Shown here piece by piece: positions 1 through 8,091 of a DNA stretch of 43,577 bases. The position numbers and the translations under genes are program-made. How positions within the stretch are numbered: position 1 is the first letter of the stretch; every line of letters begins with the position of its first letter. The notes under the pieces are model-generated. The model was not told the DNA's origin, ran no database searches, and was given only the letters and a program-made list of their open reading frames with translations. Source of the DNA: Bacilli bacterium. GTDB lineage: Bacteria; Bacillota_I; Bacilli_A; RFN20; CAG-826. The stretch covers positions 1-43,577 of the forward strand of contig JAFVUY010000142.1 of assembly GCA_017502465.1 (NCBI GenBank), given 5' to 3'.

Positions 1-1
1 C

Positions 2-1978
2 GGAAACACACTAACCAATGTATTAGATAATGCTTATATTCCAACAACTTATATCAATATTGTGCCTGAGGGTGTAAATGCTGATATAGGTTCAGAATTA
101 GAACAACGTAATATGCTACAGCCAAAATTTAAACACACTTTTATAGCAGACGGAACTGTTAAAAAGTTTATACTAAACGAAAATCAACTTGACGAAATAT
201 CTGAAGTAAAAGTGTATGGTGTTGTAATGTCTTTAGGGGCTGATTATACTGTAGATTTGGCTAATGGTTCTATTACTTTTGAAACTGCTCCAGGAAAGCC
301 TGAAGAAACTGTACAGGTTGCAGGTGTAAATGGTGCAGAAAATGTATATTATCCTGAATTTTATGCAGGTGTTGAAATTACTGCAAAAAAACACTTTACA
401 AGTGTATCAGGTGTTACTAATGAAATATCAAATATTTCTGATTTGATTACTGATTGCACAATAGCTGCCGTGTATGATAATAGAGTATTTTTTTCAGGAA
501 ACCCAGCTTATCCTAATTATATATTCTATTGTGAAAGAAACAATACAGGCTTTGTTGACCCTACGTATTTTGGTATTTTGAATTATATGCAAGACGGTGT
601 AGGTATTGCACCTATAACAGGTATGATTACCGTTGCTGATACTCTTATGGTTCTTAAAAATGATACGCAACAAGACGGTTCAACTTACTTTCATACAGCA
701 ACTTCCACAGGAACTAATATTCAGCCGAAGATTTATCCGTCTTCACAGGGCTTAAGTGGCATAGGTTGTTTAGGTGCTTGTGTAAACTTCTTAGACGACC
801 CTATTTTTATATCTAGGTTAGGTGTTGAAGCTGTAGGTCAGTTGTCAGTTAGAAATGAAAGAGCTAACGAACACAGGTCTAGTTTGATTGACGCAAAAAT
901 TACAAATATGAATTTAGAGTCTGCAATCGTAGAAGAGTGGAATGGATATTTAATATTGCTCGTTGACGGAAATATATTTATGGCTGATAGTAGGCAAAAA
1001 TATGTACACCCTATAGGCGTTCCTCAATATGAGTGGTATTACATTGAGGGAGTAGGTGTTTATAAAGGACAATACCTTGAATATTACTACTCTAATACAA
1101 TTCCCGATGAATTAGTAGAGGCTAAAATTCATTATTGTACAGCGTGCAAGACAACTATTGATAAATGTACTTGTGGCAACGAAAATCATCATATTGAATT
1201 GTCTCTAGAAATAGCTGATTCAGTTTATTTATACGACTCTAATGAAGTTAAAGATTTAAGGGGTGTAGTTATAAATGCTGCTGATGATAATGGGTTGGCA
1301 ACAGACGCTGTTCTAAATGAATACGTTTCAATACAAATTGATGAAATGAATTACACTATGGCTGTCAATTTTAAAGTTCACGAAATAAAAGATATTGATA
1401 CAGGTCTTGTTGTGGGCTATAAAGCTTACATTTGTGAAACCAAAGGAAACAATATCGGAGGAACTTTTAAAAAGGCTGTAACCATTAAAAATATGGAAGA
1501 AAATATATTTTTTGGAACTGAAAACGGAGTTGTTTGTAGCTTTAATTTTGATAAAAGAGAATCTTACGGAGAAATACCATTACAATATTACACGTTTGAC
1601 GATAGAACAATTTATTGTGGCTGTGCTACAAAAATGGATTGTTGTGGTATTCCTCACTTAACAAAAAATACTGTAAAAAAATCTACAGTAATTAAAACAA
1701 AAACTTTTAAAAGCTCTGCTGCAAAGATAAAAGTTAGAACTAATAGAAAAGCTTATGAACAAATTGCAAGGATAAATAGTAGTTCGTTTTCTTTTGAAGA
1801 TATGGACTTCTCTAATTTTACGTTTAACACAACCGACCAAAACCTTTTTGCAATTAAAGAAAAAGAAAAACAGTGGGTTGAAAAACAGTATTATATTTAT
1901 TCTGATGAATTTATGAAACCTATAGCTTTATATTATATTTCTTTCAGGTATCAAGTGTGTGGCAGATATAAAAACTAG
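2..1978 (+). CDS. Tail nozzle/stabilisation-like neck protein (5' truncated)
   Basis: The frame is open to the first base of the window, so the N-terminus lies outside it; the GTG at 62 is only an internal candidate start. The product is a large beta-rich protein with an NPAYPNYIFY stretch. Such stretches occur in the tail nozzle (tubular B/stabilisation) proteins of short-tailed phages, which close the tail tube beneath the adaptor. A metal-knuckle motif, C-x2-C-x6-C-x-C, is encoded at 1136-1174, and a second cysteine cluster (YCGC...DCCG) at about 1613-1645. It precedes fibre genes, as expected for a tail protein. The family call rests on context and short motifs. The gene starting at 43553 is probably its missing 5' end. 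Confidence 0.7.
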   Translation, partial: GNTLTNVLDNAYIPTTYINIVPEGVNADIGSELEQRNMLQPKFKHTFIADGTVKKFILNENQLDEISEVKVYGVVMSLGADYTVDLANGSITFETAPGKPEETVQVAGVNGAENVYYPEFYAGVEITAKKHFTSVSGVTNEISNISDLITDCTIAAVYDNRVFFSGNPAYPNYIFYCERNNTGFVDPTYFGILNYMQDGVGIAPITGMITVADTLMVLKNDTQQDGSTYFHTATSTGTNIQPKIYPSSQGLSGIGCLGACVNFLDDPIFISRLGVEAVGQLSVRNERANEHRSSLIDAKITNMNLESAIVEEWNGYLILLVDGNIFMADSRQKYVHPIGVPQYEWYYIEGVGVYKGQYLEYYYSNTIPDELVEAKIHYCTACKTTIDKCTCGNENHHIELSLEIADSVYLYDSNEVKDLRGVVINAADDNGLATDAVLNEYVSIQIDEMNYTMAVNFKVHEIKDIDTGLVVGYKAYICETKGNNIGGTFKKAVTIKNMEENIFFGTENGVVCSFNFDKRESYGEIPLQYYTFDDRTIYCGCATKMDCCGIPHLTKNTVKKSTVIKTKTFKSSAAKIKVRTNRKAYEQIARINSSSFSFEDMDFSNFTFNTTDQNLFAIKEKEKQWVEKQYYIYSDEFMKPIALYYISFRYQVCGRYKN

Positions 1979-1990
1979 AGGAGGATAATT

Positions 1991-3448
1991 ATGAGCTTGA
2001 ATAAATTTACAAACATTACGCCAACCGAAATTAAGAGCAAGGGTGTAGTTGCTTTGGCAAACGAGCCAAATAAAACAGCTCCTTATGGTGTGGGTGGGTT
2101 AAACCCAACTAATCTAAAATTATGGTTTGACAAGCTTGGAACTTTTATTGCTGAGAAAATAAATATTATTCAATCAACATTAAAAAGTGATGACGCTGCT
2201 AGTTTTATTAAAGTTGTTACTACAGGTCTTGATTCAACAGCAGAACAGCAAGAAGATTTTGAATATAGTCTTCAGGATATAATTGTAGCTTTTACTAATG
2301 GCAAACTTGCTAATTATATGACAGCTTATGAATCTGCGTCAGGTCAAGAACTTAAATCTTTACAAACAATTCTTAATGGAATTGCAGCAAGTATTTCAGG
2401 TGCAAACACTGCACTGACTACATATAAAAATACTTTATTAGGGAATACAGGTGCAAGTAAAATAGGTCTTCCTGCAAGTTATGATACAAATCAAAGCAAA
2501 AAACTATCTGACTTAATTGATGATATTTTTAATTGCAATTTAGCTGCCAAAATAATGGTTAATTGTGTTGGTTTGACTTCTGATACTGCAAACACACGCA
2601 CTAATAAAACTCTTAAGGCTTTTATTGATGACGTTTGCACATATCTTAATGGAAAAGTCAATGTTTCAGACATAGTTGACAATTTAACAAGCACAGCTAC
2701 AAATAAGCCTGTTTCTGCAAAACAAGCCAAAATTCTAAAAGACTCTCTTGATACTATGTCAACAAAGGTTGAGGCGTCTATAAAAAAGATAGAACTAAAT
2801 TCCACTACAGGAGTTTTAACTATTACAAAGACAGATAATTCAACAATGACAATAGATTTGCCTTTGGAATTTTTAGTTAAAAATGGTTATTATAATTCTT
2901 CTACACAAAAAATTATGCTCGTATTAGAAAATAATAACACCATTGAAATACCTGTCGGAGATTTAATTGATGAATATACAGGAGATAATACAACAATTAG
3001 TTTATATGTTGATTCTTCTGACAATAAAATGAAATTTAAAATTTCTGACACTTATAAACAAAAGATAGACCAAAACACTTCTGCTAGACACTCTCATAGC
3101 AATAAATCATTACTTGATACATACGCTCAGTCAGAAGAAAACCTTGCTGACGCTGTAAGCAAAAAACATAGTCATAGCAATAAGACTATTCTTGACAATA
3201 CTACAGCTAGTTTTACAACAGCAAAAGAGTCATTGTTAAATCAACATAGTAGTGAAATTGACGAGTTGAGAGGTATGGTTCAGAGTGGAGGTACTATTAT
3301 CTATGAAAACGGTGCACCTTTGCCAACGTTTAATATTGAGGACGTGGTTTATGCAGCTTTTTGCTATCAGGCAGAAAAAGCTACTCAAGCAAGCAGTTGC
3401 ACAAAGGGCGGCGAAATAGATAGAAGATTAAAAGCCCTTGGGGGTTAA
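1991..3448 (+). CDS. Tail fibre/appendage protein with HxH motifs
   Basis: The 485-aa product begins at an ATG after an AGGAGG site. It is Ser/Thr/Asn-rich and of low complexity, consistent with an elongated trimeric fibre. Two HSHSNK motifs (H367/H369 and H393/H395) resemble the HxH metal-binding sites that stabilise trimeric phage fibres. The C-terminus changes to a compact region with two cysteines (FCYQAEK...SSCTKGGEID). It sits between the nozzle-like gene and the DGR target, so it may link the tail tube to the variable tip. No enzymatic domain was recognised. Fibre is an inference from composition, motifs and position. Confidence 0.65.
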   Translation: MSLNKFTNITPTEIKSKGVVALANEPNKTAPYGVGGLNPTNLKLWFDKLGTFIAEKINIIQSTLKSDDAASFIKVVTTGLDSTAEQQEDFEYSLQDIIVAFTNGKLANYMTAYESASGQELKSLQTILNGIAASISGANTALTTYKNTLLGNTGASKIGLPASYDTNQSKKLSDLIDDIFNCNLAAKIMVNCVGLTSDTANTRTNKTLKAFIDDVCTYLNGKVNVSDIVDNLTSTATNKPVSAKQAKILKDSLDTMSTKVEASIKKIELNSTTGVLTITKTDNSTMTIDLPLEFLVKNGYYNSSTQKIMLVLENNNTIEIPVGDLIDEYTGDNTTISLYVDSSDNKMKFKISDTYKQKIDQNTSARHSHSNKSLLDTYAQSEENLADAVSKKHSHSNKTILDNTTASFTTAKESLLNQHSSEIDELRGMVQSGGTIIYENGAPLPTFNIEDVVYAAFCYQAEKATQASSCTKGGEIDRRLKALGG

Positions 3449-3471
3449 ATAAAATTTTAGGAGGATAACTT

Positions 3472-4527
3472 ATGTTATTTGAAAAAGGTAAAGTTTACGG
3501 TGTAGATAACGTAGGCGGCTCAAGCGTTTCTCTTACAAGAACTGATGACGCCGTTGGCTTATCTTACAGTGTGGGACAATCAGAAATTAAGAGTGATTTT
3601 GATAAACTATTCCCCTGGTGTGAAATGCAAGAAGTTGTTGACTCAGCAGGAAACGTGTTTATTAGAATACCAAAGTTTTATGCTAAAATCACCAAAAATT
3701 CTGACGGCACATATAAACACCAAATCTCAGGAACTAGATATAGTGGTTTCTCAACCTTATTTATTGACGGTAAGGGTAATGAGATTGATTATATTGACGT
3801 TGGTAAATATGAGGCTAGTGGCTCTTCATCAAGAGCTTACTCAAAAACAGGACAAACTGTTCTTGTAAACATAACTATTAACAATTTAAGAACTGCCTGC
3901 AAGGCTAATGGTGCAGGGTATCAACAATACGACTTTTTGATAGATATGATTTTAAAAGAGTTATTTTTGATTGAATTTGCCACCACAAATTCTCAATCAA
4001 TTATGAAAGGTTTTACTGATTCAGGAAATACTGCAGCTTTAACTACAGGTCATACTGATGACGTAAAAACACCTAGCGGCTCTCCAACAAGCAACTCAAC
4101 AGGCACTTATGCTTGTAAATATAGAGGAATTGAAAACCTTTGGGGCAATACTTGGACTTTTGTTGACGGAATCTCATTTAATCTTGAAAAAGTTTATGTT
4201 TGTACCGACCCTAATAGCTACGACGGAGCTAAAACAACAATGCCATATTCTTATATGGGCAATAGACCAACAACTTCAGAGGGATATATTAAAAGTATTG
4301 AGTATTTTGATAAGAACCCTCTTATCGGCTACATATCAGAACTTGGAGGTTCAGCCTCTACACATTACTGTGATTATTCCTGGTATGCTGACGGCGGAGT
4401 TATCTTGCTCGTTGGTGGGGGTTGGGGTGACGGTTCTAGGGCTGGGTTGTGGTATTGGAATGGTGGCAATGCTGTGTCTCGCTCTAGGTCGGACAGCGGC
4501 GGTCGTCTTTGTTATAAGCCTCTTTAG
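3472..4527 (+). CDS. DGR variable target protein (C-type-lectin/FGE-like tip)
   Basis: The 351-aa product has a C-terminus shaped like DGR target proteins, with a RGIENLWGNTW segment before a glycine/tryptophan-rich end. That C-terminus is encoded by the variable repeat. Compared with the downstream template repeat, residues 313, 317, 319, 320, 323, 332, 337, 341, 342 and 346 are altered, while the framework between them (GLWYWNG, SRS, GGR) is unchanged. Known DGR targets carry such residues on a ligand-binding surface, and in phages they usually act in receptor binding. It lies directly after the fibre gene with an AGGAGG site at about 3460. The fold is inferred; the diversification relationship is read directly from the sequence. 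Confidence 0.95.
   Translation: MLFEKGKVYGVDNVGGSSVSLTRTDDAVGLSYSVGQSEIKSDFDKLFPWCEMQEVVDSAGNVFIRIPKFYAKITKNSDGTYKHQISGTRYSGFSTLFIDGKGNEIDYIDVGKYEASGSSSRAYSKTGQTVLVNITINNLRTACKANGAGYQQYDFLIDMILKELFLIEFATTNSQSIMKGFTDSGNTAALTTGHTDDVKTPSGSPTSNSTGTYACKYRGIENLWGNTWTFVDGISFNLEKVYVCTDPNSYDGAKTTMPYSYMGNRPTTSEGYIKSIEYFDKNPLIGYISELGGSASTHYCDYSWYADGGVILLVGGGWGDGSRAGLWYWNGGNAVSRSRSDSGGRLCYKPL
4404..4510 (+). repeat. DGR variable repeat (VR)
   Basis: This 107-nt segment inside the target gene is a direct repeat of 4619-4725 at an offset of 215 bases. All 14 mismatches fall where the template has adenine: ten A-to-G, two A-to-T, two A-to-C. The other 83 non-adenine positions are identical. The 5' boundary is uncertain by about one base; identity ends at 4510, just before the stop codon region. 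Confidence 0.97.
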
Positions 4528-4539
4528 AGAGGGATAATT

Positions 4540-4559
4540 AAGGGGGAAACTTCCCCCTT
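4540..4559 (+). promoter_or_regulatory. DGR target hairpin downstream of VR
   Basis: This is a perfect inverted repeat, AAGGGGGA / TCCCCCTT, with a 4-nt loop (or 9 bp with a 2-nt loop), 13 bases after the target stop codon. In the Bordetella phage DGR, an 8-bp-stem, 4-nt-loop hairpin just after the VR promotes target recognition; size and placement match. It could also terminate transcription, but no long T-run follows directly. Confidence 0.8.
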
Positions 4560-4618
4560 GATATTATAATTTGACTTTATTAAATAAAGTTTGGGTAGTG
4601 TGTGCAACGCCTCTGCCA

Positions 4619-4725
4619 CTTGCACGTTGGTGGGAATTGGGATAACGGTTCTAAGGCTGGGTTGTGGTATTGGAATGGTAACAATGCTGTGTCTAACTCT
4701 AGGTCGAACAACGGCGGTCGTAATT
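4619..4725 (+). repeat. DGR template repeat (TR)
   Basis: This non-coding copy of the VR lies between the target gene and the reverse transcriptase. It holds 24 adenines, 14 of them substituted in the VR. Read in the target's frame, the variable positions are mostly AAC/AAT codons (plus CAC, GAT, AAG), the codon type that adenine mutagenesis diversifies most widely. It ends in a TAA in that frame and has no SD and start codon of its own, consistent with an RNA template. Confidence 0.97.
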
Positions 4726-4849
4726 TAATCTAAAATATTTATTTGAAAAAGCACACACAATCCATAGCTCTTGCTAAAAAACACTTCGCAAAGAGGGTGG
4801 TTTAGTAGGTTAATTCTCGAAAGACCACTAGAAGATTAAAAGGTAAATT
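4726..4849 (+). ncRNA. DGR template RNA 3' spacer (TR-RT interval)
   Basis: This 124-base interval lies between the TR and the reverse transcriptase start. In studied DGRs the RNA continues past the TR into such a spacer, which is needed for primed cDNA synthesis. Here it can form local pairings, for example CTCTTGC with GCAAAGAG around 4769-4795. The last bases carry only a weak SD (AAAGGTAAATT) for the reverse transcriptase. Its role as template RNA is inferred from DGR biology; RNA ends cannot be seen. The remaining gene-free bases, 4560-4618, hold an AT-rich inverted repeat (CTTTATT/AATAAAG) at about 4575-4589. Confidence 0.6.
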
Positions 4850-5932
4850 ATGAAAAGAATTGGTTATTTGTATGATAGTATCTGCGACACAAATTTAATA
4901 AAAATAGCTATACGTAATGCTGCAAAAGGTAAAACTAAGCGACATTACATAGCAAAAGTTTTAAAAAGAATTGATTATTTCGCTAAAAAGCTAAAATATA
5001 TGCTTGAATCAGACACTGTAGAATTATCTGAAAATCACACTAAAGAAATTTATGATAATTCTTGCCTGAAGAAACGAATTATAACAGTACCTAAATTCTT
5101 TCCAGACCAGGTTATCCACTGGCTCATAATTATGAAACTCGAAAAAGTTATGATGAAAAGTATGTACAAATACACCTGCGGCAGCGTTCCTAATCGTGGT
5201 GGAAAAGAAGCTAAAAAACTTGTTGTTAAAGCTCTTAATAATCACAAAATGCGATATGTTGCAAAGCTAGACATTTCTAAATTTTTCAATACTGTAAAGC
5301 CTGAGATATTATCTCAGATGATAAAACGAAAAGTAAAAGATAAAAGATTTACTAATTTAGTAGATATGGTCTTGAAGAATGGAGGAGATTGTCTTCCTAT
5401 AGGTTATTATACTTCTCAATGGCTTAGTAATTTTTATTTAGAGGGCTTAGACCATTTTGTTAAAGAGCAGCTTAGAATCAAATATTTTGTTCGCTATGTT
5501 GATGATATGGTGTTAATAGATTCTAATAAAAGAAAATTACATAAAGCTGTTATAGCTATAAATCAATATCTTAATGAAATAGGCTTAAAACTTAAGCGTA
5601 ATTGGCAAGTTTGGAAAATTGATTCACGACCGATAGACTTTGTTGGTTTTCAGTTTTTTAGAAACAAAATCAAGCTAAGGCGTAGAATTTATTTTAGATT
5701 GTGTAGGAGGGTTAGGAATGTTCGTAAAAAGAACAACAACATATCTCTTAAGCAAGCTATGGGAATTTTATCTTTAGTTGGTTGGCTTGCCCAAATAAGC
5801 AACGGATATAACTTTTATAAATTAAAAATTTATCCGTATGCACCTAAGAAGAAAATGAAAAAGATTGTAAGTAATTATAGTAAAAAAAGAAATGGAGGAA
5901 AGCTTTATGTCAGAAACAAAAAAAGTGTTTAG
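4850..5932 (+). CDS. DGR reverse transcriptase
   Basis: This 360-aa enzyme copies the template RNA into adenine-mutated cDNA that replaces the VR. Reverse transcriptase palm motifs are clear: the first catalytic Asp is D141 in AKLDISKFFNTV, the YVDD box is residues 216-219, and the segment before it reads LPIGYYTSQWLSNFYL, typical of the DGR/group-II branch. The basic C-terminus (thumb) is Lys/Arg-rich. No intron maturase or endonuclease domain is attached, as expected for a DGR enzyme. It directly follows the TR, and its end overlaps the next small gene. The start at 4850 gives the normal length for the family. Confidence 0.96.
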   Translation: MKRIGYLYDSICDTNLIKIAIRNAAKGKTKRHYIAKVLKRIDYFAKKLKYMLESDTVELSENHTKEIYDNSCLKKRIITVPKFFPDQVIHWLIIMKLEKVMMKSMYKYTCGSVPNRGGKEAKKLVVKALNNHKMRYVAKLDISKFFNTVKPEILSQMIKRKVKDKRFTNLVDMVLKNGGDCLPIGYYTSQWLSNFYLEGLDHFVKEQLRIKYFVRYVDDMVLIDSNKRKLHKAVIAINQYLNEIGLKLKRNWQVWKIDSRPIDFVGFQFFRNKIKLRRRIYFRLCRRVRNVRKKNNNISLKQAMGILSLVGWLAQISNGYNFYKLKIYPYAPKKKMKKIVSNYSKKRNGGKLYVRNKKSV

Positions 5933-6113
5933 TAAAGAAAAGTGGTTAGCTGCAGCTATGGCTCAACTCTCAAGAGGGGAATTAACTCAAAGAGAGATTG
6001 ATGACGCTTGTGAAATTTGGGTTGATAAGATTAACGGCAAAACTGCTGAAGAAATTGCTGAAATGACAGGGGATAGAACTTCTATCCGTGAAGATTGGTT
6101 CGTTGAAGCTTAA
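5907..6113 (+). CDS. Small conserved phage protein
   Basis: The 68-aa product is read from the ATG at 5907, which has a GGAGG site; an upstream in-frame ATG at 5892 has none. It overlaps the 3' end of the reverse transcriptase gene by 26 bases. It contains EIWVDKINGKTAEEIAEM and ends EDWFVEA. Similar short acidic proteins ending in a D/E-W-F motif occur near tail and lysis genes of Firmicutes phages. No function is recognised. It is probably translationally coupled to the reverse transcriptase and Avd-like genes. Confidence 0.7.
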   Translation: MSETKKVFSKEKWLAAAMAQLSRGELTQREIDDACEIWVDKINGKTAEEIAEMTGDRTSIREDWFVEA

Positions 6114-6125
6114 GGGGAGTGAGTT

Positions 6126-6557
6126 ATGGATAAAAATTGTGAAAACGAATTATCCGTTATTCAGAAAGCAAAACAACTAATATCTCTTAGCTGTTATGTT
6201 CAAATTATTGATATTGATATTGGTAAAAAAACTATCGGTATAATACAAAACGAAATAAAGGAATTGTCTTTCAATATTCTCAAGTTTTTATTAAATGCAG
6301 ACGAGTGCAGCTTAACTTACTTAAATGAAAGTGAGATAAGACGACAATATCAACGTGAAGTAATTGTTTCTTGTAAGGTGCTAGAAGCTCTTATAGATGA
6401 AATTTTAAAAAGTGAAGACCTTAAAAATGAAGCTTATATAGAAAATCTAGGAACCTTAAAAAATTTAGCTGAAGACATAAAAAAGATGACGGCTAAATGG
6501 AAAAATAACGATAAAAAATTATTAAATAAAAATATTAGTTCTACAGGAGGAGTCTAA
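6126..6557 (+). CDS. avd: Avd-like DGR accessory protein
   Basis: The 143-aa, largely helical protein begins with ELSVIQKAK after a short lead. It has a central IRRQYQREVIVSCKVLEAL helix and a KWKNNDKKL end. These features match, from memory, the Avd (accessory variability determinant) proteins of Firmicutes DGRs, which start ELSVIQK, carry an R-x2-x-QREA helix and end W-x-x-x-D-R-R. Avd forms a basic helical-bundle pentamer that binds the reverse transcriptase and template RNA. It lies one small gene after the reverse transcriptase. Confidence is limited because family sequences are divergent. Confidence 0.75.
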   Translation: MDKNCENELSVIQKAKQLISLSCYVQIIDIDIGKKTIGIIQNEIKELSFNILKFLLNADECSLTYLNESEIRRQYQREVIVSCKVLEALIDEILKSEDLKNEAYIENLGTLKNLAEDIKKMTAKWKNNDKKLLNKNISSTGGV

Positions 6558-6559
6558 AA

Positions 6560-7009
6560 GTGGAATATAAATTATTAAACAATAATAAAGGCGTTATATT
6601 GACACGTCAGCCTGAATTTGTTGACGATACTTTGTATATTACATTTTCAGGTGCTCCTGAAAACGCCACAGCAATCTTAGAAAAGCAAAATGGCGATTCT
6701 CTTTATTTAAAACTAGAAGACAACACTTGTGCTGTTCGTAATAGTTTTTTAGAAGATATATTAAAAATTACTCTTGTGGTGTTAGACGGAAGACCAAATT
6801 CTCTTAAATGGGTTTGTGAGGAAATAAAAATCACTAAACACAACAACGGGGTATTTGTTTGTCCTAATGATATGAACTTACCAGGTACTGTGGTTGAAGT
6901 TCTAGTTGAATTACACGAGATGAGAAGTTATATGAGAAAACTTGATGACAAATATTCAGAGCTTAATAAAAAACTTGAAAAGCTGCTTGAGGGTTACGAT
7001 ATAGTGTAA
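6560..7009 (+). CDS. Phage structural-type protein with C-terminal coiled coil
   Basis: The 149-aa product starts at GTG 6560, which has a strong AGGAGG at 6546-6551 and follows the previous stop by two bases. The N-terminal 100 residues are beta-rich. The C-terminal 40 (ELHEMRSYMRKLDDKYSELN and on) form a heptad-type coiled coil ending near EKLLEG. This two-part plan recalls small trimerising baseplate or fibre-base proteins next to holins in Firmicutes phages. Function is not established. Confidence 0.65.
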   Translation: MEYKLLNNNKGVILTRQPEFVDDTLYITFSGAPENATAILEKQNGDSLYLKLEDNTCAVRNSFLEDILKITLVVLDGRPNSLKWVCEEIKITKHNNGVFVCPNDMNLPGTVVEVLVELHEMRSYMRKLDDKYSELNKKLEKLLEGYDIV

Positions 7010-7024
7010 GGAGGATATGTAACT

Positions 7025-7678
7025 ATGAAAAAGAAATTATTTAGCTTTATCGCTTGTATCGGTCTAATATTTGCTTTTGGCGTTGTTTTGTTTAGAGGTA
7101 ATATAAATACAAATGTTGCCTTAGCAGCCTCTTCGGAGCAGGCTGTAGTTTTAGCAGAGTCTAACAATGAAGATTCTATTGAAACTACTGAGGAAAACCC
7201 TACATTTTTTGGAAGAATTTGGGAGTATGTTAAATCTAATTACCCTGAAATAATTACAACTATAACTGCCGCAGGAGTTTTCTTGCTTACTACAGTTCTA
7301 CCAAAATATCTTAAGAAAAGAATTAAAAATCTTGATGATAAAATGCTAACAAATAATAGCACGCAAGCAGAAGTGATTGATGTTGTAAATCTCTTAATTG
7401 AAAGCTACAACAAGCTTGAGGCAAAAATTGACAAATACAACAAGGGAGAGGAAGATAGGAATAAAGCAGTATCTGACACGGTTAAAGAGTGTAGAGCAAT
7501 ACTTGAAATCTTAGCTACAGTATATGCTAATTCTAAAAACTTACCTCAAGGCGTAAAAGACTTAGTTAATCTTAAATATGCAAACGTTCTAAAGGCTATT
7601 GAAGAAAATAAACCTATAGAAGATACTTTAGTGGAAGAAAAGGCTGAGGATAATTCACAAGAAAAAACGGAGGTATAG
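7025..7678 (+). CDS. Membrane-associated exit-module protein
   Basis: The 217-aa product has an N-terminal hydrophobic segment (LFSFIACIGLIFAFGVVLF) after MKKK, followed by ALAASSEQA, which resembles a signal-peptidase site near residue 36. A second hydrophobic segment spans about residues 78-97 (EIITTITAAGVFLLTTVLP). The rest is charged helix with an acidic tail. It opens a row of three membrane proteins at the 3' end of the rightward operon. A holin, spanin-like or host-surface role is possible. No known domain is recognised. Confidence 0.65.
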   Translation: MKKKLFSFIACIGLIFAFGVVLFRGNINTNVALAASSEQAVVLAESNNEDSIETTEENPTFFGRIWEYVKSNYPEIITTITAAGVFLLTTVLPKYLKKRIKNLDDKMLTNNSTQAEVIDVVNLLIESYNKLEAKIDKYNKGEEDRNKAVSDTVKECRAILEILATVYANSKNLPQGVKDLVNLKYANVLKAIEENKPIEDTLVEEKAEDNSQEKTEV

Positions 7679-7680
7679 TT

Positions 7681-8085
7681 ATGAAAAATATAACAAAGGG
7701 CAAGGTGTTAAAAGCTTCTGCTGTTACTCTTGACGTTGCAGCACCCTTAATAGCAACTATAACTCAGTTTCCTATTTGGGTTGATAAGAGTTCTGCCGCC
7801 ACCGTATCAGGTTTATTCTTGGTTTTTGCGTTCCTTTCTGCAATACCTTTTATGAAACAAATAAAAGCTTATCTTAAATCGCCGTCAGCGTGGTCTATGT
7901 GGTGTATTTTCTTAGTGTTATTTGTTGCGTTAAGAAACATAATAGACCAAATGCTAGTAGTGTGTTTTGTGGGTTTGATTTCTAATGCTTGTGGTGAGGG
8001 ACTTTATAAGCTTGGAGAAATAGTCCAGGCTAAGCCTGACTTAGATACAACAAACAAAAATGACGGTAATTCAGGGGAGGTGTAA
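7681..8085 (+). CDS. Putative holin-like membrane protein
   Basis: The 134-aa product has several hydrophobic segments: roughly residues 17-35, 40-60, 70-88 and 90-108. A short charged N-terminus and a hydrophilic acidic C-tail flank them. Size, multiple membrane passes and position at the end of the tail operon fit a holin, which would open the membrane at lysis. It starts three bases after the previous stop and uses the GGAGG at 7671-7675. No endolysin gene was found beside it, which weakens the call. Confidence 0.55.
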   Translation: MKNITKGKVLKASAVTLDVAAPLIATITQFPIWVDKSSAATVSGLFLVFAFLSAIPFMKQIKAYLKSPSAWSMWCIFLVLFVALRNIIDQMLVVCFVGLISNACGEGLYKLGEIVQAKPDLDTTNKNDGNSGEV

Positions 8086-8091
8086 TATTAT

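Noticed and set aside
3545..4537. Other-frame open stretches overlapping the target gene
   Set aside because: They lack SDs and overlap a well-supported gene that carries the VR; they are shadows.
4619..4725. TR as a protein-coding remnant
   Set aside because: It has no start or SD; its adenine-only differences from the VR show that it is an RNA template.
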